From Betaproteobacteria bacterium (GTDB lineage Bacteria; Pseudomonadota; Gammaproteobacteria; Burkholderiales; Rhodocyclaceae), in NCBI GenBank assembly GCA_020621405.1, contig JAHRYN010000001.1:62001-126000 (forward strand): a DNA stretch of 64,000 nucleotides, read 5' to 3'. The notes under the pieces are model-generated. The model had not been told where the DNA came from, did no database searches, and worked only from the letters and a program-made list of their open reading frames with translations. This document shows, piece by piece, positions 1 to 12,658 of this stretch (position 1 is the first letter of the stretch; each line of letters opens with the position of its first letter). The translations under genes were made by a program, and so were the position numbers.

Positions 1-768
1 CTTCTGCAGTGCGGCGACATACTTCTCGCCGAGCAGATACATCATCGGCAGCTGCTGGTCGCCGAGCGAAGCCGTGACGCGGCGGATCGACTCCGCACTC
101 GCCTCGGCCAGCGTCACCTGCGCGGTCGCGTCGCGCTTGGCCGATTCCAGCCGCGCCTCGGCTTCGAGGATCATCGACTGCTTCTGCCCTTCCGAGCGGG
201 TCACCATGGCCTTGCGCTCGCGCTCCGCGCTGGCCTGCTGTTCCATCGCGCGCTGCATCGATTCCGAAGGATTGATGTCCTGGATCTCGACCGACTTCAC
301 GGTCAGCCCCCAGTCGATCGCCTCGTCCGCGATGCTCTCGCGCAGCCGTATCTTGATCTTGTCGCGGCTCGACAGCGCCTGGTCCAGATCCATCTCGCCG
401 ACGATGGAGCGCAGCGTGGTCATGATCAGGTTGCGTATGGCTTCGGAAAAGTCGGTCACGCCATAGACCGCCTTCACCGGATCGGTCACCTTGATGAAGG
501 CCACGGCGTTGGTGCGGATCACCGCATTGTCGCGGGTGATCACTTCCTGCTCCTGCACGTCGAGGATGATGTCCTTGGTCACCACCTTGTAGGCCACGTC
601 GTCCAGGTAGGGAATGATGATGTTCAGGCCGGGCAGCAGCGTGCGCAGGTACTTGCCCATGCGTTGCACGACCCATTCCTCGCCCTGCGGCACGATGCGC
701 AGCCCCTTCGCCAGCGTGACGACGGCGAATACCAGTACCGCGATGACGACCACCAGTCCCGAACTCAT
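1..768 (-). CDS. SPFH/band-7 (slipin-type) membrane protein, 3' end cut by window edge
   Basis: The N-terminus has one membrane segment (about residues 4-22) followed directly by an SPFH/band-7 domain containing IVPQGEEWVVQRMGKY and a PGLN motif. A charged Ala/Glu-rich coiled coil begins near residue 175 and ends in QLPMMYLLGEKYVAAL, where the window stops. Proteins of this stomatin/paraslipin group form oligomeric membrane scaffolds linked to membrane microdomains and protease control. It lies downstream of an NfeD gene, its usual partner, and its ATG overlaps the NfeD stop (ATGA), so the two are cotranscribed and probably made together. The exact subfamily (QmcA-like or another slipin) is not certain, so no symbol is given. 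Confidence 0.9.
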   Translation of the reverse strand, partial: MSSGLVVVIAVLVFAVVTLAKGLRIVPQGEEWVVQRMGKYLRTLLPGLNIIIPYLDDVAYKVVTKDIILDVQEQEVITRDNAVIRTNAVAFIKVTDPVKAVYGVTDFSEAIRNLIMTTLRSIVGEMDLDQALSSRDKIKIRLRESIADEAIDWGLTVKSVEIQDINPSESMQRAMEQQASAERERKAMVTRSEGQKQSMILEAEARLESAKRDATAQVTLAEASAESIRRVTASLGDQQLPMMYLLGEKYVAALQK

Positions 769-1226
769 GCCCTGTCTCCCTTGTTGATCTGCCCGACCTT
801 GAGCAGGGTGCCCTCGACCGCCACGACCCTGACACGTTCGCCGACCGGAATCGTGTCGTCGGCGATGCACTCCCACACGTCGTTGCCCAGCAGCGGCTTC
901 TGGAAGCGGACCTGTCCGCGCCCGAACGGCGTGACTTCGCGCACCAGGAGCCCGATTTCGCCGATCGTGTCGCCACCCGACATGCCGGCATGCGTCCTGT
1001 GCTGATCGGCCCGGAATACGCGGAACCAGGCGAACACCAGAATGCACGACAGCACGGTCCACGCCGCGAGCTGGACAGTCAGCGTCAGTCCGGGCAGCGC
1101 CGCCAGCAGCAGCCCGATGCCGATGGCTCCGACGCCGAACCACACCAGCACCATGCCGGGAACCGCCAGTTCGGCCAGGATCAGCGCCAGTCCGGCTACC
1201 AGCCAGTGCCACCATTCGATATTCAT
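765..1226 (-). CDS. NfeD family membrane protein
   Basis: This 153-residue protein has three closely spaced hydrophobic segments in residues 6-70 and a C-terminal OB-fold-like NfeD domain (about residues 85-150, with GEIGLLVREVTPFGRGQV and GERVRVVAVEGTLLKV). NfeD proteins associate with SPFH proteins at the membrane, and the start of the next gene, an SPFH protein, overlaps its stop codon by four bases. The length is that of the short NfeD1b/YbbK class, which lacks the N-terminal serine protease. The start has no competing upstream ATG. Only the family is assigned; no substrate or client can be read from the sequence. Confidence 0.9.
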   Translation of the reverse strand: MNIEWWHWLVAGLALILAELAVPGMVLVWFGVGAIGIGLLLAALPGLTLTVQLAAWTVLSCILVFAWFRVFRADQHRTHAGMSGGDTIGEIGLLVREVTPFGRGQVRFQKPLLGNDVWECIADDTIPVGERVRVVAVEGTLLKVGQINKGDRA

Positions 1227-1274
1227 GTGCTGTTCCGATCAGGATCCGGTGCGCAGTTTAGTGGCTGATGGCAC

Positions 1275-2201
1275 TCAGTGCGTGCAATCGCCGAGCGCCA
1301 TCAGGTGTGCGGCCACCGCCGGCCCGATGTTGGCAAGACCGTAGCCGCCTTCGAGTACCGACACGATGCGCCCCTGCGCCGAATCCTCGGCAATGTCGCG
1401 CAGTTCGTGCGTGAGCCAGCGGTAGTCCGCCGCTTCGAGTCGGATGTCGGCCAGCGGATCGTCGCGATGGGCGTCGAATCCGGCCGATACAAGCACCAGT
1501 TGCGGCCGGAACGCGCGCAATGCCGGCAGTGCAGCATCGCGCCAAAGCCGCCGGAAAGCCTTGGAATCGTCGCCGGCGGCGAGGCGCAGCGGGATGTAGC
1601 CGTCGCGTTCCGGAAATTCGCCGCGCGGATAGTACGGGTGCTGGAAGCTGTCCGCCATCAGCACGCGCGCATCGCGCCGGAACATGCTCTCGGTGCCGTT
1701 GCCGCGGTGCACATCGAAATCGGCGATCGCGATGCGTGTCACGCCATGCTCCGCCATCGCGTGGGCGGCGCCGACGGCCAGATTGCCGTAGATGCAGAAA
1801 CCCATCGCCTCGCCGGCGCGTGCGTGATGCCCGGGCGGCCGGGTTGCGCAGAAAGCACTGCGCGCCGCGCCGCCCATCACCAGATCGACTGCATGGACGA
1901 CCGCACCCGCCGCCCGCGACGCCGCAGCGAGCGTGCCGGGCGACATCACGGTATCCGCTTCCAGCCGGTAGGTGCCGGTTTTTGGCGCTACCTGTTCCAC
2001 TTCGTCCAGATAGGCCGGGTGATGCACGCGTTCCAGTTGCGCACGCGTGACCAGCGGCGCCTCGACGCGCCGCCAGGTGCGCGTCAGCCCGGCGCGATCA
2101 AGCTCGGACAGCACGGCTTCGAGCCGGGCCGGCGATTCGGGATGCCGGTCGCCGGGCCGGTGATCGAGGCAGTCAGCGTGGGTAAGCAGTGCGCAGGTCA
2201 T
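1275..2201 (-). CDS. Histone-deacetylase-like zinc amidohydrolase
   Basis: A 308-residue arginase/deacetylase-fold enzyme. Visible family motifs are DHRPGDRHPE at the N-terminus, RPPGHHA (catalytic histidine pair), the zinc-binding stretch IADFDVHRGNGTE (Asp and the first His are the ligands) and SAGFDAHRDDPLA near the C-terminus, with GGYGL at the end. In bacteria these enzymes deacetylate polyamines, acetoin-related or lysine substrates; which one cannot be told here. The usual DVHHGNG is DVHRGNG, so the second, non-ligand histidine is replaced. It stands alone between the NfeD gene and the divergent HD-GYP operon. A broken copy of its 5' part lies at about 9363-9560. Confidence 0.9.
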   Translation of the reverse strand: MTCALLTHADCLDHRPGDRHPESPARLEAVLSELDRAGLTRTWRRVEAPLVTRAQLERVHHPAYLDEVEQVAPKTGTYRLEADTVMSPGTLAAASRAAGAVVHAVDLVMGGAARSAFCATRPPGHHARAGEAMGFCIYGNLAVGAAHAMAEHGVTRIAIADFDVHRGNGTESMFRRDARVLMADSFQHPYYPRGEFPERDGYIPLRLAAGDDSKAFRRLWRDAALPALRAFRPQLVLVSAGFDAHRDDPLADIRLEAADYRWLTHELRDIAEDSAQGRIVSVLEGGYGLANIGPAVAAHLMALGDCTH

Positions 2202-2385
2202 GCCGGAAGTTTATGGCTTGTTGCGCTGGATTAACCGCATTGACGGGGCGCTGCCTTAATCTTGCCCAATTTTCGGAAAATTACGGCTCTTCGTCTGCTG
2301 CCGCCACCGGTTCATCGTGGCCGCGGATCCGGTTACGCCGGCGTGATTTGATCGGACGGAACACTGTTTATCACTTGAAATGCTG

Positions 2386-2413
2386 TTCATCAGTCGGAAA
2401 CGGCCGATAAGAT
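2386..2413 (+). promoter_or_regulatory. Possible promoter for the HD-GYP/kinase operon
   Basis: TTCATC (2386-2391) and TAAGAT (2408-2413) are separated by 16 bases and lie about 65 bases upstream of the HD-GYP start. The -10 area also contains GCCGATAA (2403-2410), the classic FliA -10 word, but no matching TAAA-type -35 is present at the proper distance. The rest of the 263-base gap shows nothing recognisable. Confidence 0.3.
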
Positions 2414-2479
2414 CGGCGTGTAGCGCTTACGGGTACGTGGGACCGTGCTTTTCCCAGCTCATTTTTGAAAGCGGTGATC

Positions 2480-3649
2480 ATGGAAACGCCTGACAGACAA
2501 CTTGCGAGTGGGATGTCGTCGATACAAGGCACCGTCCTGGTGGTCGATGACACGCCGCAGAACCTCTCCATCATTGGGGAGCTGCTGCAGCCGTTCTATC
2601 GGGTGCGCATCGCCAATTCGGGCGAGAAGGCGTTGCGCGCGGCACGTTCCGAACCGCGTCCGGACCTCATCCTTCTCGATGTGATGATGCCCGGCATGGA
2701 TGGCTACGAAGTGCTGCGCCAGCTGCGGGCTGACGCCTCGACCCGCGACATGCCGGTGATCTTCGTCACGGCGATGGATGGCAGCAGCAACGAGGAATAC
2801 GGCCTGTCGCTGGGTGCCGTCGACTACATCACCAAACCGGTCATTCCCGCCATCGTGCTGGCGCGCGTGCGTGCTCAGCTGGAACTGAAGGCTGCGCGCG
2901 ACCGGCTGGCGCGCGACAACCTCTGGCTCGAGGCGGAAGTGGCCCGGCGCATGAGCGAAAACCTGCTGATCCAGGACCTGAGCGTGCGCGCGCTCGCCTG
3001 CCTGGCGGAGGCGCGGGACAACGAAACCGGCAATCACATCGTGCGTACCCAGGGTTATGTCGAGGTGCTCGCGCGGCATCTGCTCGACGACGAGCGTTTC
3101 CGGCCCGCGCTCGAAGGAAACCGCCTCGCGATGATGGTCAAGGCGGCGCCGCTTCATGACATCGGAAAGGTCGGCATTCCCGATGCGATCCTGCTCAAGC
3201 CCGGACGACTGACCGCCGAGGAATTCGAAACCATGAAGACCCACGCCCGGATCGGTGCCGACGCGATCACCAAGGCCATGCAGCAGGCCGAGTCAGGCGA
3301 ACATCACGATGCAGCGGTCGACAGCCCGACGGCATTCGCCTTCCTCGAGATCGCCAGGGAGATTGCGGGTGGTCACCACGAAAAATGGGATGGCAGCGGC
3401 TATCCCAACGCCCTCGCCGGCGATGCGATTCCGGTGTCGGCACGGCTGATGGCTCTGGCCGACGTGTTCGATGCGCTGATCAGCCGTCGGGTGTACAAAG
3501 AACCGATGACGCTGGAGGAAACGACCGGAATCATATTGCAGGGCCGCGGCAAGCACTTCGATCCGCAGGTCGTCGATGCTTTCGTCGCCTGCAGCCGGCA
3601 GTTTGCAGACATCGCCGAGCGCTACGTCGATGCCGGGCACGAGGCCTGA
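2480..3649 (+). CDS. Response regulator with HD-GYP cyclic-di-GMP phosphodiesterase output
   Basis: A 389-residue RpfG-type protein. Residues 17-130 form a receiver domain with acidic pair D23-D24, phosphoacceptor D67 (LLDVMMPGMDG) and K119. A short coiled linker leads to an HD-GYP domain (about 165-370) with HDIGK at 226-230 and HHEKWDGSGYP at 299-309. Such enzymes hydrolyse cyclic-di-GMP when their receiver is phosphorylated. An extra loop of about 25 residues before the GYP motif is common in this subgroup. An in-frame TTG exists at 2465, but ATG 2480 fits the family better. It is followed two bases later by a secreted phosphatase gene and then by a hybrid kinase, its likely phosphodonor. 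Confidence 0.93.
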   Translation: METPDRQLASGMSSIQGTVLVVDDTPQNLSIIGELLQPFYRVRIANSGEKALRAARSEPRPDLILLDVMMPGMDGYEVLRQLRADASTRDMPVIFVTAMDGSSNEEYGLSLGAVDYITKPVIPAIVLARVRAQLELKAARDRLARDNLWLEAEVARRMSENLLIQDLSVRALACLAEARDNETGNHIVRTQGYVEVLARHLLDDERFRPALEGNRLAMMVKAAPLHDIGKVGIPDAILLKPGRLTAEEFETMKTHARIGADAITKAMQQAESGEHHDAAVDSPTAFAFLEIAREIAGGHHEKWDGSGYPNALAGDAIPVSARLMALADVFDALISRRVYKEPMTLEETTGIILQGRGKHFDPQVVDAFVACSRQFADIAERYVDAGHEA

Positions 3650-3651
3650 AA

Positions 3652-4334
3652 ATGACGCCGACCGCGACAATCCGTCCCATGAGGCTTGCCTGCTGTTTCG
3701 CGCTGGTCGCGGTGCAGGCGGTTTTCGCGGCCGAATCGGCAGCTCCGGTGCAGCCGGGCCTGCCCCCCCCGTCATCGGCGAAATTCGCGGAAATTCCCGC
3801 AACGGCTGAAACGCTGGCGCAGCTTCGGGCCGGTGGTTTGGTGCTCTACCTGCGTCACGGAAAGACCGACAACACGAAGGCCGACCGTGTGCCGGCGGTC
3901 GATCTGAATGACTGTTCGACCCAGCGCCCGCTGACCGAAGAGGGGCGTGCCATGGAAGCGCAGGTGGGAGAAGCCATGCGCAAGGCGCGCATACCGATAG
4001 GCGAATTCCGCGTCAGCCCGCTTTGCCGTGCCATGGAAAGCGCTGCCGCTGCATTTCCGAAGCGTGCGCCGACGGTCGACAACAATCTGATGTATGTCGC
4101 CAATCTCACTGACGCGGAAAAGGCTCCGATCATCGCCAACACGCGCCGATTGCTGTCGGCCCCGGTTGCGCCGGGAAGCAACCGTCTGTTGCTGGCGCAT
4201 GCGCCCAACCTCATGGATCTGATCGGCTATTTCCCGAAGGAAGGCACACTGGTGATATTCCGTCCGCGCGACGACAGCGCCGGTTTCGATTACGTGGCCA
4301 GCATTCCGCCCGATCTGTGGCCCCGCCTTCTGCG

Positions 4335-4338
<4 letters not shown>
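3652..4338 (+). CDS. Secreted histidine-phosphatase-family protein
   Basis: A 228-residue protein with a signal peptide (residues 1-26, cleaved after VFA) followed by a histidine phosphatase fold. The catalytic RHG is at residues 68-70 (LYLRHGKTD) and the second conserved histidine is H183 (LLLAHAPN). The core is short, like SixA and related branch-1 phosphatases, but the signal peptide places it in the periplasm, where it cannot act on the cytoplasmic HPt or receiver domains of its neighbours. Its start lies two bases after the HD-GYP stop, and its own stop overlaps the kinase ATG (ATGA), so it is firmly part of the signalling operon. The substrate is unknown. Confidence 0.85.
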
Positions 4339-9047
<4,709 letters not shown>

Positions 9048-9093
9048 TTGCACAGCGGACCGATCCCGTCAGGCCCGCCGGCGTCATGCCGGG

Positions 9094-9342
9094 TCATCCG
9101 GGCTGGCGCTGCCTCACCTGCTCGAACAGACAGACCGTGGCCGCCATCGCCACATTGAGCGACTCGGCAGCACCGGGCATCGGAATGCGGATGGCGTCGG
9201 TCGCCAGTGCGCCCACCTCGGGCGATATGCCTGCGCCTTCGTTGCCGAACAGCCAGGCCACCGGTCCGCGCAGGTCGAGCGCGAACAGCGAACGGGTCGC
9301 ATCGAGCCGCGTCGCCACGATCCTGCCCGGATAGCCGCGAAG
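9094..9342 (-). pseudogene. C-terminal fragment of TrmH-family rRNA methyltransferase (duplicate)
   Basis: This stretch encodes the last 80-odd residues of an SpoU/TrmH methyltransferase, from GYPGRIVATRLDATRS through NEGAG and PMPGAAESLNVAMAATV to the same final QRQPG and stop. It is nearly identical, at DNA and protein level, to the 3' end of the intact gene at 18052-18828; the visible changes are PVAWLF for PIAWLF and GAGIS for GAGLS. Similarity continues about 15 bases past the stop and breaks off upstream at about 9340. It lacks the NxGxxxR half of the fold, so it cannot be a working enzyme. Confidence 0.88.
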
Positions 9343-9362
9343 CAGGCCGCCCTTGCCGCGCC

Positions 9363-9560
9363 GCGGCACGCGAGCGTGCCGGGCGACATCACGGAGTCGA
9401 CTTCCAGCCGGCCGGTGCCGGTTTTCGGCGCAATCCGTTCCACTTCGTCGAGATAGACGGTCTGGTGCACGCGTTCAAGCTGTGCCGGCGATTCGGATGG
9501 CGGTCTCCGGGCCGGTGATCGAGGCAGTCGAAGTGGATGGCCCGCGCGCAGGGCATGCGG
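9363..9560 (-). pseudogene. N-terminal fragment of HDAC-like deacetylase (duplicate, internally deleted)
   Basis: Reading the minus strand, the segment starts with DCLDHRPGDRHP, loses about 27 codons, then continues in another frame with AQLERVHQTVYLDEVE, APKTGT and VMSPGTLA. These match residues 10-21 and about 53-92 of the deacetylase encoded at 1275-2201. It then runs into the methyltransferase fragment across a junction at about 9340-9365. The internal deletion, the frame change and the missing zinc site make it a pseudogene. Together the two fragments form a same-strand, out-of-frame deacetylase/methyltransferase chimera. Confidence 0.85.
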
Positions 9561-9955
9561 GGAGTCCGTTGCGTTTCGGGTGAGCATTGCGGTGCGATGT
9601 CTGCCGGTCGAAGCGGCCACGAACGTCGGCTTGTCGTCCGGAACCACATGAATTTCCGGCCGGCTCGACATGGCCTGCATTGCAGTCAGATGACTCCGGT
9701 CCGGCTGCGGTGTGCGCGCATTCGGCAATTTCCACACGTCAGTTAGGAAGCGCACCGGAAAGCTCATTTGGCGCCAGTTCTCTATATGTCATCTGATTGC
9801 GGAACGCTGCATTTCCCGTTCGCTGCAACAGGGAAATTCTCCCGATCTTTTCCGGTTGGGAGATTTTCCCTGTTTGAACCCGTGAGTCATCGGTAGAAAA
9901 CCGGGAAACAAACAACCCGGGAACGTGTAGGCATTTTTCCTACAACAGCCAGCCG
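9561..9955. other. Leader/intergenic region upstream of TonB receptor
   Basis: About 395 bases without a supportable gene. From 9561 to 9770 I see nothing I recognise. From 9771 the composition turns AT-richer and is filled with GGGAA/TTCCC words: ATTTCCC at 9811, GGGAAAT at 9831, TTTTCCC at 9864, CCGGGAA at 9901 and again at 9917, and a small hairpin TGTAGG/CCTACA at 9926-9944 just before the receptor ATG. No cobalamin-riboswitch core was found. The promoter is presumably in this part, but no convincing -35/-10 pair stands out. Confidence 0.5.
9811..9872 (+). promoter_or_regulatory. Overlapping inverted repeats, candidate operator or attenuator of TonB receptor
   Basis: A 15-base arm at 9829-9843 pairs with 9858-9872 with a single mismatch around a 14-base loop. 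Each arm is itself built on GGGA-N5-TCCC (9831-9843 and 9858-9870), giving two 13-base palindromes 27 bases apart. In addition ATTTCCC at 9811-9817 is the exact complement of GGGAAAT at 9831-9837, so the left arm can pair either upstream or downstream. This could be a double operator or a pair of competing RNA hairpins. No T-run follows, so a simple terminator is unlikely. Confidence 0.5.
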
Positions 9956-12568
9956 ATGCATTCAGCGCAGCGTCCGATCAGCGTCATCCCGGCCCTTGTG
10001 CTCGTGCTGTTGGTTATCCACTCGTCGTCGCAGGCACAGGAGCAGGCAGTGACGGAACTTCCGGCGGTCATCATTCGTGCCCCGCGCATCATCACCCCTC
10101 TGCCCGGTGTGGTGATGGACCGCGAGCAGGCGACTGTGAATGTGCAGAGCACGACCGCGGAGGACATTCGGCATCAGCAATCGGTCACCATTACCGATTT
10201 TCTCAACACGCAAGGTCAGTCGGTCACGGTCAATGACTACGCCGGCAATCCCTTTCAACAGGACCTGAGCTTTCGCGGTTTCTCGGCCTCACCGTTGGTC
10301 GGCACGCCGCAGGGCTTGTCGGTGTACCTGGATGGCGTGCGCATCAATGAGCCCTTCGGCGAGGTGGTTAATTGGGATCTGATTCCGACCATTGCGATCG
10401 AACGAACGGACCTGATTCCCGGTTCCAGTCCCTTGTTCGGGCTGAACACGATAGGCGGCGCATTGTCGCTCCAGACAAAATCCGGATTTTCGTCGCCACG
10501 GTTCGAAGCGTCGCGCACCGAAGGTGCCTGGGGTCGGCGCCAGAGCCAACTGGCCATCGGTACGAACAACGGTGTCGTGGCTGGATTCGTCGCTGCGAAT
10601 GAATTCCGTGAGGACGGCTGGCGCGACCACTCGCCAAGTAGCGTCAATCAGTATTTCGGCAGGCTTGATCTGCGAGGTGACGGGTTTGAAATCACGGGCT
10701 CGCTGCTGCGGGTGTCCAACAGCCTGACCGGCAACGGACTGGTGCCGTACGAGGACTATGCGGTCCGGCCGGAAGCGGTATTCACCTCGCCCGACACGAA
10801 CCGCAACGACCTCCATCACTACACATTGCGTGGCCGGCTGGATGTTTCCGACACCGACAGTGTTTCCGCAATGGTGTATCGGCGCAGACTGACCCAGCGT
10901 TCGGTCGGCGGCGACATCTGGGACGATTTCGATCGCCTGTCCTATGGTCGCCTGGACGACTGCCCGTTCTCGAACTTTCCTTATGTTTCGGCCAACGGCG
11001 CGTACGACCCGGAAGGTCCGACCTCGCCTGGCTGCCCCGGATTCGCGCCCACCGGGCTGTTCAATATCGGTGGTACGCAGCAGCAGGCGAAGGGTGTCAC
11101 GCTTCAGTGGACCCGGGTGGGCGAGGCACATCAGCTCGTTGTCGGTTCCACTTTCGACCGCAACAGAATGAGTTACGGCCAGGGCCAGATGCTGGGCTTC
11201 ATCGATCCGGCGCGGAATGTCTACATCGACGCCTCGCAGGCGGCCCTGCTCGGACTGTCCCCCCTGGACACCATGATCCAGCGCAACAACCTGAGCGGCA
11301 CCAACGAATCTCTCGCGCTGTTCGCAAGCGACACCTGGACGTTGCAGGACAACCTCTTCGTCAATTACGGCTTGCGCTGGAGCCGCACCCGCGTCAGGAA
11401 CCAGCTTGTGTCGGACAAGCCGATTCCGCTCTACCAGTTCACTCCGGCATTTCTCAATACGCGTCAGATGCGCTGCGGAACGCTGGCGGACCCGACCGCA
11501 CGTTTCCTGTGTTCGGAAGGCGACTACACCTACTTCAGCACCAATCCGTCGTTCGGCGTGTCCTGGCTTCCGGAACCGGACCTGAACGTCTTTTTCAACG
11601 TCAGCAAGGGCGCGCGCACGCCTTCGGTGATCGAACTCGGGTGCGCACGTGACAAGACACTCGAGGGTGTCAACAACGGAAAGAGCATAGGGTGCTCCGT
11701 GCCGACGGCGCTCACCAGCGACCCCTATCTGCCGCAGGTCAGATCCGTCAGCACCGAACTGGGCGTGCGCGGCAGTTCCTTCGGCGGAGCCCTCGACTGG
11801 AATGCCACGATATTCAACACCGAGTTGCGGGACGACATCCTGTTCGTGTCGCTCGGCCGCAAGAACCGGGGCGTGTTCGACACTTTCGATCACACCACGC
11901 GCGAGGGCTTCGAACTTGGCCTGACCGCGCGCGCCGGCAAACATACCTTCCGGCTTGCCTATACCCGACTGAACGCGACTTTCGAGTCGACCGCCGTTGT
12001 AGTCAACCAGTCCAACAGCAGTTCGAATCGCACGCCCGGTCAGACCAACGAATTCACCATTAGACCGGGTGATTCGATACCGGGTATTCCCAGGGATGTG
12101 CTGCGCCTCGGATGGACCTTTGACGCCACGGACAAGCTCAACGTCGGTTTGAACGTGATTGCGCAGGCCGGCTCCTATTCCCGCGGCAACGAGAATAACG
12201 ACCACGCGCAAGGAGGTACCGACGAATACGGCAACTCGTTCGGGTCCGGATCGGCCGGTCTGGGGCGTGCCTACGTCGGCAAGGGCCGGACGGCCGGCTA
12301 TGCCATCTTCAATTTCGTCGGTCGGTATCGCATCACGCCACAGCTGAGCCTTTTCGCCCGCGTCGACAACCTGTTCGACAAGAACTACGTGACGGCAAGC
12401 GAACTGGAAGTCAATCCCTTTGCCTCGGGCAGCTTCGGCGCCCGGGACGCCTCCGGCTTCAACTACAACTCGTTCGCCTGGACTCACTCGCAGTTCGTCG
12501 GCCCGGGGGCGCCCCGTGCCGGCTGGGTCGGGCTGAATTTTGCATTCGACATGCCTTCCGCGAACTAG
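9956..12568 (+). CDS. TonB-dependent outer-membrane receptor
   Basis: An 870-residue protein with a signal peptide (about 1-28, ending SSQAQ), a possible TonB box ELPAVIIRA shortly after cleavage, a plug domain (about 60-165 with LSFRGFSASP, VYLDGVRINEPFG and LNTIGGALSLQTKSG) and a long beta-barrel ending in GWVGLNFAFDM. It would take up a TonB-energised ligand across the outer membrane; the ligand is unknown. There is no N-terminal signalling (STN) domain, so no FecA-type sigma control is expected. A predicted extracellular loop near residue 340 holds paired cysteines (DDCPFSN, SPGCPGF). The gene is followed after 90 bases by three PEP-CTERM genes on the same strand, suggesting a shared role. 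The ribosome-binding site is poor. Confidence 0.92.
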   Translation: MHSAQRPISVIPALVLVLLVIHSSSQAQEQAVTELPAVIIRAPRIITPLPGVVMDREQATVNVQSTTAEDIRHQQSVTITDFLNTQGQSVTVNDYAGNPFQQDLSFRGFSASPLVGTPQGLSVYLDGVRINEPFGEVVNWDLIPTIAIERTDLIPGSSPLFGLNTIGGALSLQTKSGFSSPRFEASRTEGAWGRRQSQLAIGTNNGVVAGFVAANEFREDGWRDHSPSSVNQYFGRLDLRGDGFEITGSLLRVSNSLTGNGLVPYEDYAVRPEAVFTSPDTNRNDLHHYTLRGRLDVSDTDSVSAMVYRRRLTQRSVGGDIWDDFDRLSYGRLDDCPFSNFPYVSANGAYDPEGPTSPGCPGFAPTGLFNIGGTQQQAKGVTLQWTRVGEAHQLVVGSTFDRNRMSYGQGQMLGFIDPARNVYIDASQAALLGLSPLDTMIQRNNLSGTNESLALFASDTWTLQDNLFVNYGLRWSRTRVRNQLVSDKPIPLYQFTPAFLNTRQMRCGTLADPTARFLCSEGDYTYFSTNPSFGVSWLPEPDLNVFFNVSKGARTPSVIELGCARDKTLEGVNNGKSIGCSVPTALTSDPYLPQVRSVSTELGVRGSSFGGALDWNATIFNTELRDDILFVSLGRKNRGVFDTFDHTTREGFELGLTARAGKHTFRLAYTRLNATFESTAVVVNQSNSSSNRTPGQTNEFTIRPGDSIPGIPRDVLRLGWTFDATDKLNVGLNVIAQAGSYSRGNENNDHAQGGTDEYGNSFGSGSAGLGRAYVGKGRTAGYAIFNFVGRYRITPQLSLFARVDNLFDKNYVTASELEVNPFASGSFGARDASGFNYNSFAWTHSQFVGPGAPRAGWVGLNFAFDMPSAN

Positions 12569-12658
12569 CCGGCCTGCGGCCTGTGGGCTCCGTAATGCCG
12601 ACGGAAACGATGTGCTTTCGATCCGGCGCCGTCCGATCGATTCTTGAGGAGAGAAGAA

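Noticed and set aside
2403-2410. GCCGATAA, identical to the FliA (sigma-28) -10 consensus
   Set aside because: No TAAA-type -35 at the right distance, so a flagellar promoter is not supported; kept only as part of a weak sigma-70 candidate.
9114-9767. A 217-codon minus-strand frame spanning the chimeric remnant
   Set aside because: It includes the deacetylase fragment in frame but reads the methyltransferase fragment out of frame, so it is not an intact gene.
9561-9955. Cobalamin or other known riboswitch upstream of the TonB receptor
   Set aside because: The conserved core words of the cobalamin riboswitch are missing; only inverted GGGAA/TTCCC repeats are present.
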